NCBI GenBank assembly: GCA_947631015.1
Contig: CANRJS010000017.1
Location: 1-43,439, forward strand
DNA: 43,439 nucleotides
Origin: an uncultured Clostridia bacterium
Lineage (GTDB): Bacteria > Bacillota > Clostridia > Oscillospirales > JAAYOS01
Direction of reading: 5' to 3'
Under the pieces are notes generated by a model. That model was not told the DNA's origin, searched no databases, and saw only the letters and a program-made list of their open reading frames with translations. This document shows positions 16,582 to 22,723 of this stretch, piece by piece. How positions within the stretch are numbered: position 1 is the stretch's first letter; each line of letters opens with the position of its first letter. Made by a program: the position numbers and the translations under genes.

Positions 16582-16864
16582 TAAAGCCCCATCCGAATAT
16601 GAGATGGGGCATTTGACGCCGGAGGAACCGCGCGGCGGAGCCTGCGCGGTGCTGTTTCCGTACCCTGTCGTGGGGGTGCTTTAAATCCTGCACAACAAAT
16701 GCAGGTGGGTCCGCTCTCACCGGATTTATCGCTTCCAACTTCCGAGATCCGCCGAAGCGGGTCGGGAGGCCTGCGAACGGCCGGTGAAGGCCGCGGTCCC
16801 GTTTCAAAGAGATGTGGGTTTAAAGAAACCCGCCACGAGCAGGGCAGAAGGGAATATCCCCTCC
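16582..16864 (-). ncRNA. Independent small RNA gene, 6S-like
   Basis: A minus-strand transcription unit with its own promoter (16871-16899) and a strong terminator (16582-16610, GCCCCATC/GATGGGGC then TTTAATT) but no coding frame. The predicted fold is rod-like. A long-range closing stem pairs 16836-16848 (TGCCCTG-C-TCGTGG) with 16661-16675 (CCACGA-CAGGGTA). A central open region has a GGGTTT/AAACCC hairpin on the 5' strand and CCTGCA/TGCAGG on the 3' strand. A terminal arm pairs TCACCGG with CCGGTGA and ends in CCGC-TTCG-GCGG. A closing stem, bubble and 3'-strand hairpin are the architecture of 6S RNA, the RNA polymerase holoenzyme decoy. The primary sequence match is from memory only; another structured RNA is possible. 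Confidence 0.6.
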
Positions 16865-16870
16865 GCCTAT

Positions 16871-16899
16871 ATGATACCACATTCCCTCCGGATTATCAA
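16871..16899 (-). promoter_or_regulatory. Sigma-A promoter of the 6S-like RNA
   Basis: Minus-strand TTGATA (16899-16894), 17 bases, TATCAT (16876-16871). It sits between the DUF1292 stop and the structured RNA, with no start codon or SD following it. Confidence 0.75.
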
Positions 16900-16938
16900 C
16901 AGAAAATTTCTGCTCCGGCGGGCGTCCTCGTCGATGGA

Positions 16939-17229
16939 TTATTCCTCGTCCTCGTCGTCCGGCTGCTGGTCGAGGAAAACCTCGTACACGCGCTCAAGCT
17001 CCTCCTCGTCGTCCACGCCGACGAGCTCCTCGGTGTCGTCCTCGTGAACTTCGACGCGGAGGATGGTCACCTCTATCGCCTCGCTGTCCTCGGGAAGGTC
17101 GGCCTCGCAGAACGCGAGGTAGGTCTTTCCGTCAAGCTCTATCGAGTCGAGCAGTTCAAGCTGGTACTCCTTGCCCTCGTCGTCCACAAGGGTGACGTAG
17201 TCCGGGCCGAAGTTGGTGTTGTCGTCCAT
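16939..17229 (-). CDS. DUF1292 family protein
   Basis: 96 residues, very acidic. The core VTLVDDEGKEYQLELLDSIELDGKTYLAF and the following VTILRVEV strand match DUF1292 (the YrzB family), a small cytoplasmic protein of unknown role usually encoded beside ruvX in Bacillota. A long acidic tail (EDDTEELVGVDDEEELERVYEVFLDQQPDDEDEE) follows the domain. It has its own promoter at 17301-17329. Confidence 0.88.
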   Translation of the reverse strand: MDDNTNFGPDYVTLVDDEGKEYQLELLDSIELDGKTYLAFCEADLPEDSEAIEVTILRVEVHEDDTEELVGVDDEEELERVYEVFLDQQPDDEDEE

Positions 17230-17300
17230 TCTGACCTCCGTGCCGCCTCGCGGGCGGCAATACGCTATGTATTTCCCGGCGATGCCGGGATGACGAAACT

Positions 17301-17329
17301 ATTATATTGCCTCGGAGGCGCGCGGTCAA
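17301..17329 (-). promoter_or_regulatory. Sigma-A promoter for the DUF1292 gene
   Basis: Minus-strand TTGACC (17329-17324), 17 bases, TATAAT (17306-17301). The -35 box overlaps the stop codon of the upstream BofC-like gene. Confidence 0.75.
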
Positions 17330-17715
17330 GAGGAAAAATCCTCGATGAGCCGCCAGAGCGCCTCGTCGTCCGCGGCGTAGATGCCGTCCGCAAGGCGCGC
17401 GGCGTCCTCGCCGCGCAGCTTTGCGGGCAGGATGTCGAGCGGCATGAGCAGTTCGCCGTCGAGATTATAGACGGCGGCGGAGACGCCGTCGCTCCTCACG
17501 ACGTACCCTTCGGACTGCCCGGAAATAAGCCCTTCCGCCTCCGCGCTCGGTTCCGCCGCGGCGAAGCTCTCCGCCGCGGGCGGCTCGGTCGCAATAGCAA
17601 ACGTCACCGTAGCGAGCACCAGCATGGCGCATATCGCAAAGCCGCCTATGACCTTCATTTCCTTTGTCACATCGGTCACCCCCGACAGGTATTTTTGACG
17701 TCTTTTCCGCTTCAT
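17326..17715 (-). CDS. Membrane-anchored protein, BofC C-terminal-like
   Basis: 129 residues. A basic N terminus (MKRKRRQKYLS), one membrane or signal-anchor helix (about 21-42, MKVIGGFAICAMLVLATVTFAIA), an Ala/Glu/Pro linker, then an external domain: EGYVVRSDGVSAAVYNLDGELLMPLDILPAKLRGEDAARLADGIYAADDEALWRLIEDFSS. The LPAKLRGEDAARLADGI...LWRLIEDFSS ending resembles the C-terminal domain of BofC, which regulates the SpoIVB/pro-sigma-K checkpoint in Bacillus; similar one-helix proteins are widespread in Clostridia. SD GGAG precedes the ATG at 17715. The role is inferred from a short resemblance only. Confidence 0.55.
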   Translation of the reverse strand: MKRKRRQKYLSGVTDVTKEMKVIGGFAICAMLVLATVTFAIATEPPAAESFAAAEPSAEAEGLISGQSEGYVVRSDGVSAAVYNLDGELLMPLDILPAKLRGEDAARLADGIYAADDEALWRLIEDFSS

Positions 17716-17759
17716 ATTCGCTCCTGCGGCAAAAATTTCCGCAAAAGAACGGGGCGCTC

Positions 17760-17788
17760 TTGAAAAAACCGCCGTTTTCGGATATAAT
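17760..17788 (+). promoter_or_regulatory. Sigma-A promoter for the ECF S component gene
   Basis: TTGAAA (17760-17765), 17 bases, TATAAT (17783-17788). The ~60-base leader has one hairpin (CGGAGG/CCTCCG, about 17813-17831), too small to call a riboswitch. Confidence 0.75.
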
Positions 17789-17855
17789 CCTCGTATGATA
17801 TACGCAATATTTCGGAGGGTGGGCCCCTCCGCATCCGGCTGAAAAGAGGTCTGAT

Positions 17856-18392
17856 ATGGCTGTACGCAATAGCTTTTCGATAAAGAACATACTTCTCTCG
17901 CTGCTTTTCCTCGTGCTTGCGATATTCCTGCCGGGGCTGGTGGCGCGCGTGCCGGGACTTGCGCCGGTACTGCTCGTGATGCACATACCGATCTATCTCT
18001 GCGGATTTGTCTGCGGCGCGCCGCTCGGGTTTGCGATAGGGATGGTCGCGCCGGTGCTCTCGTCGGTCATACTCGGCTCGCCCGCGCTCTTTCCGGAGGG
18101 CGTTGCGATGATGTTCGAGCTCGCGTTCTACGGACTGCTCGCCGGCGCGCTCTACGACACGTTCCGCCGGTCGATGGGTTCGCATCGGGTGGGCGCAAGC
18201 TACCTCGCTCTGCTTGTCGCGATGCTCGGGGGAAGGATAGCATGGGGAGCGGCGATGCTCGTGATAGCCCTCTGCACGCCGGTTACGTTCTCCTGGAGCG
18301 AATTTATCTACGGAGCGTTCACCGGCGAGGCGGCGGCGATAGTCCTGCACATCCTGATAGTGCCAGGGCTCGTCGCGCAGACGAGAAAGTAA
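17856..18392 (+). CDS. ECF transporter S component (substrate-binding membrane subunit)
   Basis: 178 residues with about five or six membrane helices, the size and look of energy-coupling-factor S components, which capture a vitamin and dock on a shared EcfA/A'/T module. Typical features: a glycine-rich segment IPIYLCGFVCGAPLGFAIGMVAPVLSSVILG and a later helix MMFELAFYGLLAGALYDTFRR. The vitamin cannot be told from sequence. EcfA and EcfT are not in the window, so it must share a module encoded elsewhere. SD AAGAGG precedes the ATG. A structured repeat (18394) begins one base after the stop codon. Confidence 0.75.
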   Translation: MAVRNSFSIKNILLSLLFLVLAIFLPGLVARVPGLAPVLLVMHIPIYLCGFVCGAPLGFAIGMVAPVLSSVILGSPALFPEGVAMMFELAFYGLLAGALYDTFRRSMGSHRVGASYLALLVAMLGGRIAWGAAMLVIALCTPVTFSWSEFIYGAFTGEAAAIVLHILIVPGLVAQTRK

Positions 18393-18393
18393 G

Positions 18394-18658
18394 TCGCGGG
18401 AAATCGCAGGAGCGGGCTTTTAAGCCCGCTCCTTTACCAATTTCCCGCGAGACCGCCAGACAGAGCAAAGCTCTGCCGGCGGCAAACGCTACGCTCTGCT
18501 CCTCGCACCTGCGGCGCTTCGAAGCGCGCTCCGCGCAAGGTATTTTCGGCGACGTACACGCCGCCGAAAATGATTTAACTCTATTTCGCCGCTTATGCGG
18601 CGAAACTCTGCGAGGCTTTCAGTCAGTACGTCGGCGCTCCGCGCCGACGTACTGACTG
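18394..18658 (+). repeat. 3'-end structured element, copy A
   Basis: The outer stem TCGCGGGAAAT (18394-18404) pairs with ATTTCCCGCGA (18440-18450). Inside is hairpin 18409-18432 and the shared TACCAATTT. Hairpin 2 covers about 18453-18482. A variable part with further hairpins follows (TTTTCGGCG-type at about 18540-18572; TTTCGCCGC/GCGGCGAAA). The tag ACTCTGCGAGGCT is at 18605-18617. An 18-bp perfect stem-loop (18620-18658) closes the block. It starts one base past the stop of the S component gene, on its strand. 18659-18804 is gene-free and holds more inverted repeats. Confidence 0.75.
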
Positions 18659-18804
18659 TCAACGTAACCTGCGGCTGCGCCGCGCCATAACGTGCTCAAA
18701 GTCGGGCAATATTCACGGAGCGAATATTGCTAGCGAGGGCTGTAAAATGTCGGATGCAGAATTGGTTCGAGCCCTCGCAGTTCGCGCGAAGTTTGCGGGT
18801 AAGA

Positions 18805-19023
18805 AGCCTCGCAGAGTTCGCGCGAAGCGCGAATAGATTTCAATATGTTTTTTCCGACGGCGTGTACGTCGGAAAAAGCTCTTTACGCGGAGCGTGCGTC
18901 GATTTTCCGCCGAAGGCGGAAAACTCGGCGCGAAGCGGAGCGAGGCCGTCGGCAGGGCTATGCCCTATCCGACGGCTTCGCGGCAAATTGGTAAGCGAGC
19001 GCAGCGCCCGCCATTTGCCGCGA
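18805..19023 (-). repeat. 3'-end structured element, copy B
   Basis: Read on the minus strand: outer stem TCGCGGCAAAT (19023-19013) with ATTTGCCGCGA (18988-18978), inner hairpin, TTACCAATTT, hairpin 2 at 18976-18945 (GCCGTCGG...CCGACGGC), hairpin-rich middle (TTTTCCGCC/GGCGGAAAA, TTTTTCCGACG-type), and the tag ACTCTGCGAGGCT at 18817-18805. It begins five bases after the stop of the DMT transporter gene and shares its orientation, so copies A and B point at each other. Confidence 0.75.
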
Positions 19024-19028
19024 AAACA

Positions 19029-19469
19029 CTATTTCCACTTGAACAGCAGTACGCCGCCGACCATCATCGCCGTGGCGAGGTACTTCGTCCAGCCGAAGGG
19101 CGTCTGCTCCTGCCCGAACCACCCGAACGCGTCTATCGCCGCCGCGACGAGCAGCTGCGAGATAAGAATGACCGAGATGGCGACGGTGGGGGAGAGCTCC
19201 TTTATCCCGAGCATCACCGTCACGGTGATGACTATGCCGAGCACGCCGCCGAGGCGGCTCACAAGCGTCGCCTCGCCGAAGCCGCTCCAGCCCGCGCCGC
19301 CCGAGGCGTTTCCCGCGACGAGCAGGGCGATAAGCGACAGCACGAACGCCGTTCCCTGCACAAACACGTTTGACTCGAAAAGACCTATCTTCTCAGAGAG
19401 GCGGGTGTTGAACACCCCCTGAAAGCTCATCGCCGCGCCGGCGATGATGCTGAATATTATCCCCGCCAT
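19029..19469 (-). CDS. DMT-superfamily transporter, YdcZ/DUF606 type
   Basis: 146 residues and about five membrane helices: the half-size, single-domain form of the drug/metabolite transporter superfamily (DUF606). The start GIIFSIIAGAAMSFQGVFNTRLSEKIG and the end QTPFGWTKYLATAMMVGGVLLFKWK are typical; these proteins probably pair to form a full exporter. The substrate is unknown. GGGAGG lies nine bases before the ATG. It stands alone between the element pair and a divergent membrane-protein gene. Confidence 0.82.
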   Translation of the reverse strand: MAGIIFSIIAGAAMSFQGVFNTRLSEKIGLFESNVFVQGTAFVLSLIALLVAGNASGGAGWSGFGEATLVSRLGGVLGIVITVTVMLGIKELSPTVAISVILISQLLVAAAIDAFGWFGQEQTPFGWTKYLATAMMVGGVLLFKWK

Positions 19470-19573
19470 TCGTCTGTCCCTCCCATGGCTTTATGGCGCT
19501 ATTTTCCCCCGGAAATCTGTGGTGTATACTCCGGAGATTCGGGGCAGACTAGCGAAAAAACCGGGGTGAGGAT

Positions 19574-19969
19574 ATGAGAGGAAAGCGGATACTCTGCGAA
19601 AGCGCCGTGGGAGGCGTGCTGTACTTCTGCATCGAGCTTGTGTGGCGGGGAAGGTCGCATCCGGTGATGATAGTCGTCGGCTCGGCGTGCTGCTCCGCAA
19701 TAGCGCTGATAAACGGCACGTTCCGGCGCGCGGGACTGCGCTTCGGACTGCGTACCCTCGCGTCGGTCGGGGCGATACTCGCGGTGGAGCTTGTGAGCGG
19801 GCTCATTATAAACGTCGCGCTCGATATGCACGTCTGGGACTACTCGCGCCAGCCCTTCAACGTCTGCGGGCAGATCTGCCCGCTCTTCGCGCTGCTCTGG
19901 ACGCCGCTTGCGGCCTGCGCCCTCTGCGCGGACGACTTTGTCTGCGGCAGGAAGCCCTTCGCGCGCTGA
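19574..19969 (+). CDS. CmpB-type putative ABC-transporter membrane protein
   Basis: 131 residues with about four membrane helices. The segment HVWDYSRQPFNVCGQICPLFALLWTPLA carries the W-DYS--P-N--GQICp-F---W pattern of the PF06541 family (putative ABC-transporter type IV), a membrane family common in Clostridia with no proven substrate. GGGGTGAGG precedes the ATG. A possible TATACT -10 lies near 19526. No ABC ATPase is adjacent, so the transporter name is only the family's label. Confidence 0.65.
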   Translation: MRGKRILCESAVGGVLYFCIELVWRGRSHPVMIVVGSACCSAIALINGTFRRAGLRFGLRTLASVGAILAVELVSGLIINVALDMHVWDYSRQPFNVCGQICPLFALLWTPLAACALCADDFVCGRKPFAR

Positions 19970-20002
19970 CCGCGCTCCGTCCGCCTTTGTATACGATGGG
20001 AC

Positions 20003-20031
20003 TTTACAAGCGGGAAAAATGTGTATATAAT
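20003..20031 (+). promoter_or_regulatory. Sigma-A promoter for asnS
   Basis: TTTACA (20003-20008), 17 bases, TATAAT (20026-20031), about 75 bases before the start. The leader is too short for a T-box and I see none. Confidence 0.8.
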
Positions 20032-20105
20032 TGTTGTAACCAAACTGTGCCGCACGGCCTCCCGCCGCGCGCCGCAGCGTGTAATCTGCAAGGGAGTCGT
20101 AAACA

Positions 20106-21497
20106 ATGACGGTAACTCGCATAAAGGACATATTCCTCGCGCCGGAGAAGTTCGGCGGAGAGACGGTGCGCCTCGCGGGATGGGTGCGTACCGTGCGCGA
20201 CAGCAAGGCGTTTGCCTTCGTCGAGCTCAACGACGGCTCGACGGTGAAATCGATACAGCTCGTTCTCGACGAAAATACCGAAAACTTCGAGATGGGACGG
20301 AGGCTCGGCGTCGGCTCGGCAATATACGCCGAGGGGACGCTCGTCCTCACCCCCGAGGCAAAGCAGCCCTTTGAGCTGAAGGCTTCCTCGGTGGAGCTCG
20401 AGGGCGCGTCCACGCCGGACTATCCGCTCCAGAAGAAGCGCCACAGCCTCGAGTACCTCCGCACGATAGCGCATCTGCGCCCGCGCTCGAACACCTTCAA
20501 CGCGGTGTTCCGCGTCCGCTCGGAGGCGGCGTGGGCGATACACGAATACTTCCATCAGATGGGCTTTGTCTACGCCCACACCCCGATAATCACCGGGTCG
20601 GACGCCGAGGGTGCGGGCGAGATGTTCCGCATCACGACGCTCGACGTAAATGATCCCCCGCGCCGTGAGGACGGCAGCGTGGACGACTCGAAGGACTTCT
20701 TCGGCAAGGCCACGAACCTAACCGTCTCCGGTCAGCTCGAGGCGGAGACCTTCGCCCTCGCTTTCGGACGCACATACACCTTCGGCCCCACCTTCCGCGC
20801 CGAGAATTCGAATACCCCGCGCCACGCGGCGGAGTTCTGGATGATTGAGCCGGAGATAGCGTTTGCCGATTTGTGGGACGATATGGTGCTTGCGGAGGGA
20901 CTTGTAAAGCACGTTATCGCGCACGTCCTTGAGAGCTGCCCGCACGAGATGGAGTTCTTCAACAGCTTCATAGACAAGGGGATAATCGAGCGCCTCGAGA
21001 AGGTGCGCGACGCGGACTTCGCCCGCATGAGTTACACAGACGCCATAGCCGCGCTCGAGAAGGTCAACGATACCTTCGAGTATCCCGTCCACTGGGGGAG
21101 CGACATCCAGACCGAGCACGAGCGCTACCTCACCGAGAAGGTCGTGGGCGGTCCGGTGTTCGTGTACGACTATCCCAAGGAGATAAAGGCTTTCTACATG
21201 AGAATGAACGACGACGGGAAGACCGTCGCCGCCACCGACATGCTCGTGCCCGGCATCGGCGAGCTGATAGGCGGAAGCCAGCGCGAGGAGCGGCTTGACA
21301 TGCTCGAGAAGCGCATAGACGAGCTCGGACTGAAGCGCGAGGACTACTGGTGGTATCTCGACCTCAGGCGCTTCGGCGGCACGAAGCACGCCGGCTTCGG
21401 CATAGGCTTCGAGCGGCTGATAATGTACCTCACGGGCATGGCGAATATCCGCGACGTTCTGCCCTTCCCGCGCACCACCGGCACGGCGGAGTTCTGA
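20106..21497 (+). CDS. asnS: Asparaginyl-tRNA synthetase
   Basis: 463 residues, the normal bacterial size; class IIb synthetase that charges tRNA-Asn. An N-terminal OB-fold (about 1-110, [25 protein letters not shown]) binds the anticodon. The class II core follows: motif 1 around [29 protein letters not shown], motif 2 [26 protein letters not shown] and motif 3 [35 protein letters not shown] lies upstream of the ATG. Its presence indicates that Asn-tRNA can be made directly rather than only through GatCAB. Confidence 0.97.
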   Translation: MTVTRIKDIFLAPEKFGGETVRLAGWVRTVRDSKAFAFVELNDGSTVKSIQLVLDENTENFEMGRRLGVGSAIYAEGTLVLTPEAKQPFELKASSVELEGASTPDYPLQKKRHSLEYLRTIAHLRPRSNTFNAVFRVRSEAAWAIHEYFHQMGFVYAHTPIITGSDAEGAGEMFRITTLDVNDPPRREDGSVDDSKDFFGKATNLTVSGQLEAETFALAFGRTYTFGPTFRAENSNTPRHAAEFWMIEPEIAFADLWDDMVLAEGLVKHVIAHVLESCPHEMEFFNSFIDKGIIERLEKVRDADFARMSYTDAIAALEKVNDTFEYPVHWGSDIQTEHERYLTEKVVGGPVFVYDYPKEIKAFYMRMNDDGKTVAATDMLVPGIGELIGGSQREERLDMLEKRIDELGLKREDYWWYLDLRRFGGTKHAGFGIGFERLIMYLTGMANIRDVLPFPRTTGTAEF

Positions 21498-21562
21498 AAG
21501 CGTTTCCCGCGCGGGCGCGGAAGCGCGCCCGCGCGAAGTTTCCCGTAAAAGCAGGTGTATCC

Positions 21563-22195
21563 ATGAATTCCGGAAGATACAGAGGGAACGACCTCGCAAA
21601 AGTCAGGCGCATGACCGGCACGGCGATACTCGCCACCGTCGTGATAGTGGTGCAGATAGTCTGCACGTTCATCAAGTTCGGGCCGTTTTCGATAACGCTT
21701 GCGCTCACGCCGATAGTGGCGGGCGCGGCGGTGTACGGCTTCGGAGCGGGAGCGCTGCTCGGCGCGGTGCTCGGGCTCGTCGTGCTCATCACCGGTATAC
21801 TCGGGCTGGACGGGGGAACGGTGCTCTTCCTCATGAGCCTCAACCCGGCGGCGACGGCGGCGATATGCGTTCTCAAGACGCTTATCGCGGGCGCGGCGTC
21901 CGCCGCGGTGTACAGGCGTATCGCCGGAAAGAGCGAGACCTTTGCGGTGCTCGCCGCCGGAGTAGTCTGCCCGGTGGTAAATACGGGGCTTTTCATCCTC
22001 GGGATGCTCGCGTTCTTCCGGGACACACTGCTTGCCTGGGGTGGCGCGTGGGCCGCGGGCGAGGGAATTGCCGAGTTCAGCCTCATAAGCTACATATTCC
22101 TCGGCCTTGTGGGGACGCAGTTCCTTGTGGAGCTCGTCTCGAACATCGTCCTTTCCGGCGCGGTGACGCGCATAATACGCGCGGCGAAGCGGTGA
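21563..22195 (+). CDS. ECF transporter S component
   Basis: 210 residues, about six membrane helices. The segment FIKFGPFSITLALTPIVAGAAVYGFGAGALLGAVLGLVVLITGI is typical of ECF S components (vitamin-specific, membrane-embedded). The frame is open upstream in the asnS region, but the ATG at 21563 begins the natural N terminus MNSGRYRGNDLAKVRRMTG. SD is weak (GCAGGTG). It lies 65 bases after asnS across a 12-bp GC hairpin (about 21510-21537), so it may be read through from asnS. The substrate is unknown and no EcfAT is nearby. Confidence 0.78.
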   Translation: MNSGRYRGNDLAKVRRMTGTAILATVVIVVQIVCTFIKFGPFSITLALTPIVAGAAVYGFGAGALLGAVLGLVVLITGILGLDGGTVLFLMSLNPAATAAICVLKTLIAGAASAAVYRRIAGKSETFAVLAAGVVCPVVNTGLFILGMLAFFRDTLLAWGGAWAAGEGIAEFSLISYIFLGLVGTQFLVELVSNIVLSGAVTRIIRAAKR

Positions 22196-22252
22196 ATTTC
22201 GCCGCGCGGACATCTCCCGGAAGGAAAAATTTTCTCACGGCGAAAAAAAGTC

Positions 22253-22281
22253 TTGACAACCGGGGGAAGTTTCGGTATAAT
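22253..22281 (+). promoter_or_regulatory. Consensus sigma-A promoter for the tRNA cluster
   Basis: TTGACA (22253-22258), 17 bases, TATAAT (22276-22281), 14 bases before the first mature tRNA base. Perfect consensus, as expected of a stable-RNA promoter. Confidence 0.92.
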
Positions 22282-22295
22282 AAATTTCGCTGCTC

Positions 22296-22371
22296 GGGAG
22301 CATAGCTCAGCTGGGAGAGCACATGCCTTACAAGCATGGGGTCACAGGTTCGAGCCCTGTTGTTCCCACCA
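22296..22371 (+). tRNA. tRNA-Val (TAC)
   Basis: 76 bases including an encoded CCA. The acceptor GGGAGCA pairs with TGTTCCC; the anticodon loop is CTTACAA with anticodon TAC; the T loop is GGTTCGAGCC. It reads GUA/GUN valine codons. Confidence 0.95.
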
Positions 22372-22375
22372 TTGT

Positions 22376-22452
22376 GGCCCGGTAGAACAGTTGGTTAGTT
22401 CGCCAGCCTGTCACGCTGGAGGTCGTGGGTTCGAGTCCCATCCGGGTCGCCA
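22376..22452 (+). tRNA. tRNA-Asp (GTC)
   Basis: 77 bases with an encoded CCA. The acceptor GGCCCGG pairs with CCGGGTC; the anticodon stem-loop is CCAGC-CTGTCAC-GCTGG with anticodon GTC; the discriminator is G, as expected for Asp. Confidence 0.95.
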
Positions 22453-22456
22453 ATTT

Positions 22457-22532
22457 GCCTCTGTAGCTCAGCTGGTAGAGCAGAGGACTGAAAATCCTCG
22501 TGTCGGTGGTTCGACTCCGCCCGGAGGCACCA
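22457..22532 (+). tRNA. tRNA-Phe (GAA)
   Basis: 76 bases with an encoded CCA. The acceptor GCCTCTG pairs with CGGAGGC; the anticodon loop is CTGAAAA with anticodon GAA; the discriminator is A. Confidence 0.95.
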
Positions 22533-22559
22533 ATGGGGCGGGCGCACAGCCCGCCCCAT
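22533..22559 (+). terminator. Hairpin between tRNA-Phe and tRNA-Cys
   Basis: Perfect 11-bp stem (ATGGGGCGGGC and its complement) followed by ACCTGTCTTTTT. It could partly terminate the transcript or serve as a processing site before the last tRNA. Confidence 0.5.
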
Positions 22560-22572
22560 ACCTGTCTTTTTC

Positions 22573-22646
22573 GGCGCCATAGCCAAGTGGTAAGGCAGAG
22601 GCCTGCAAAGCCTTTACCCCCAGTTCGAGTCTGGGTGGCGCCTCCA
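22573..22646 (+). tRNA. tRNA-Cys (GCA)
   Basis: 74 bases with an encoded CCA. The acceptor GGCGCCA pairs with TGGCGCC; the anticodon loop is CTGCAAA with anticodon GCA; the discriminator is T (U73), the identity base for Cys. Confidence 0.95.
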
Positions 22647-22652
22647 TAACAG

Positions 22653-22683
22653 AAAAAAGCCGCGACACTGTCGCGGCTTTTTT
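22653..22683 (+). terminator. Terminator of the tRNA cluster
   Basis: AAAAAAGCCGCGACA stem with its complement (GTCGCGGC) running into TTTTTT: a textbook intrinsic terminator seven bases after tRNA-Cys. Confidence 0.93.
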
Positions 22684-22723
22684 CAAACCGTCAAATCCAA
22701 AACGACCGCGAGAGGTGAATACG

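Noticed and set aside
17789-17855. Riboswitch in front of the first ECF S component gene
   Set aside because: The leader is only about 60 bases with one small hairpin; no vitamin riboswitch core is recognisable.
18394-19023. Insertion sequence or its remnant between the convergent genes
   Set aside because: No transposase frame, no terminal inverted repeats bounding the whole gap and no target duplication; the palindromes belong to the two structured elements.
20032-20105. T-box leader for asnS
   Set aside because: Too short, and neither a specifier loop nor the T-box core TGG motif is present.
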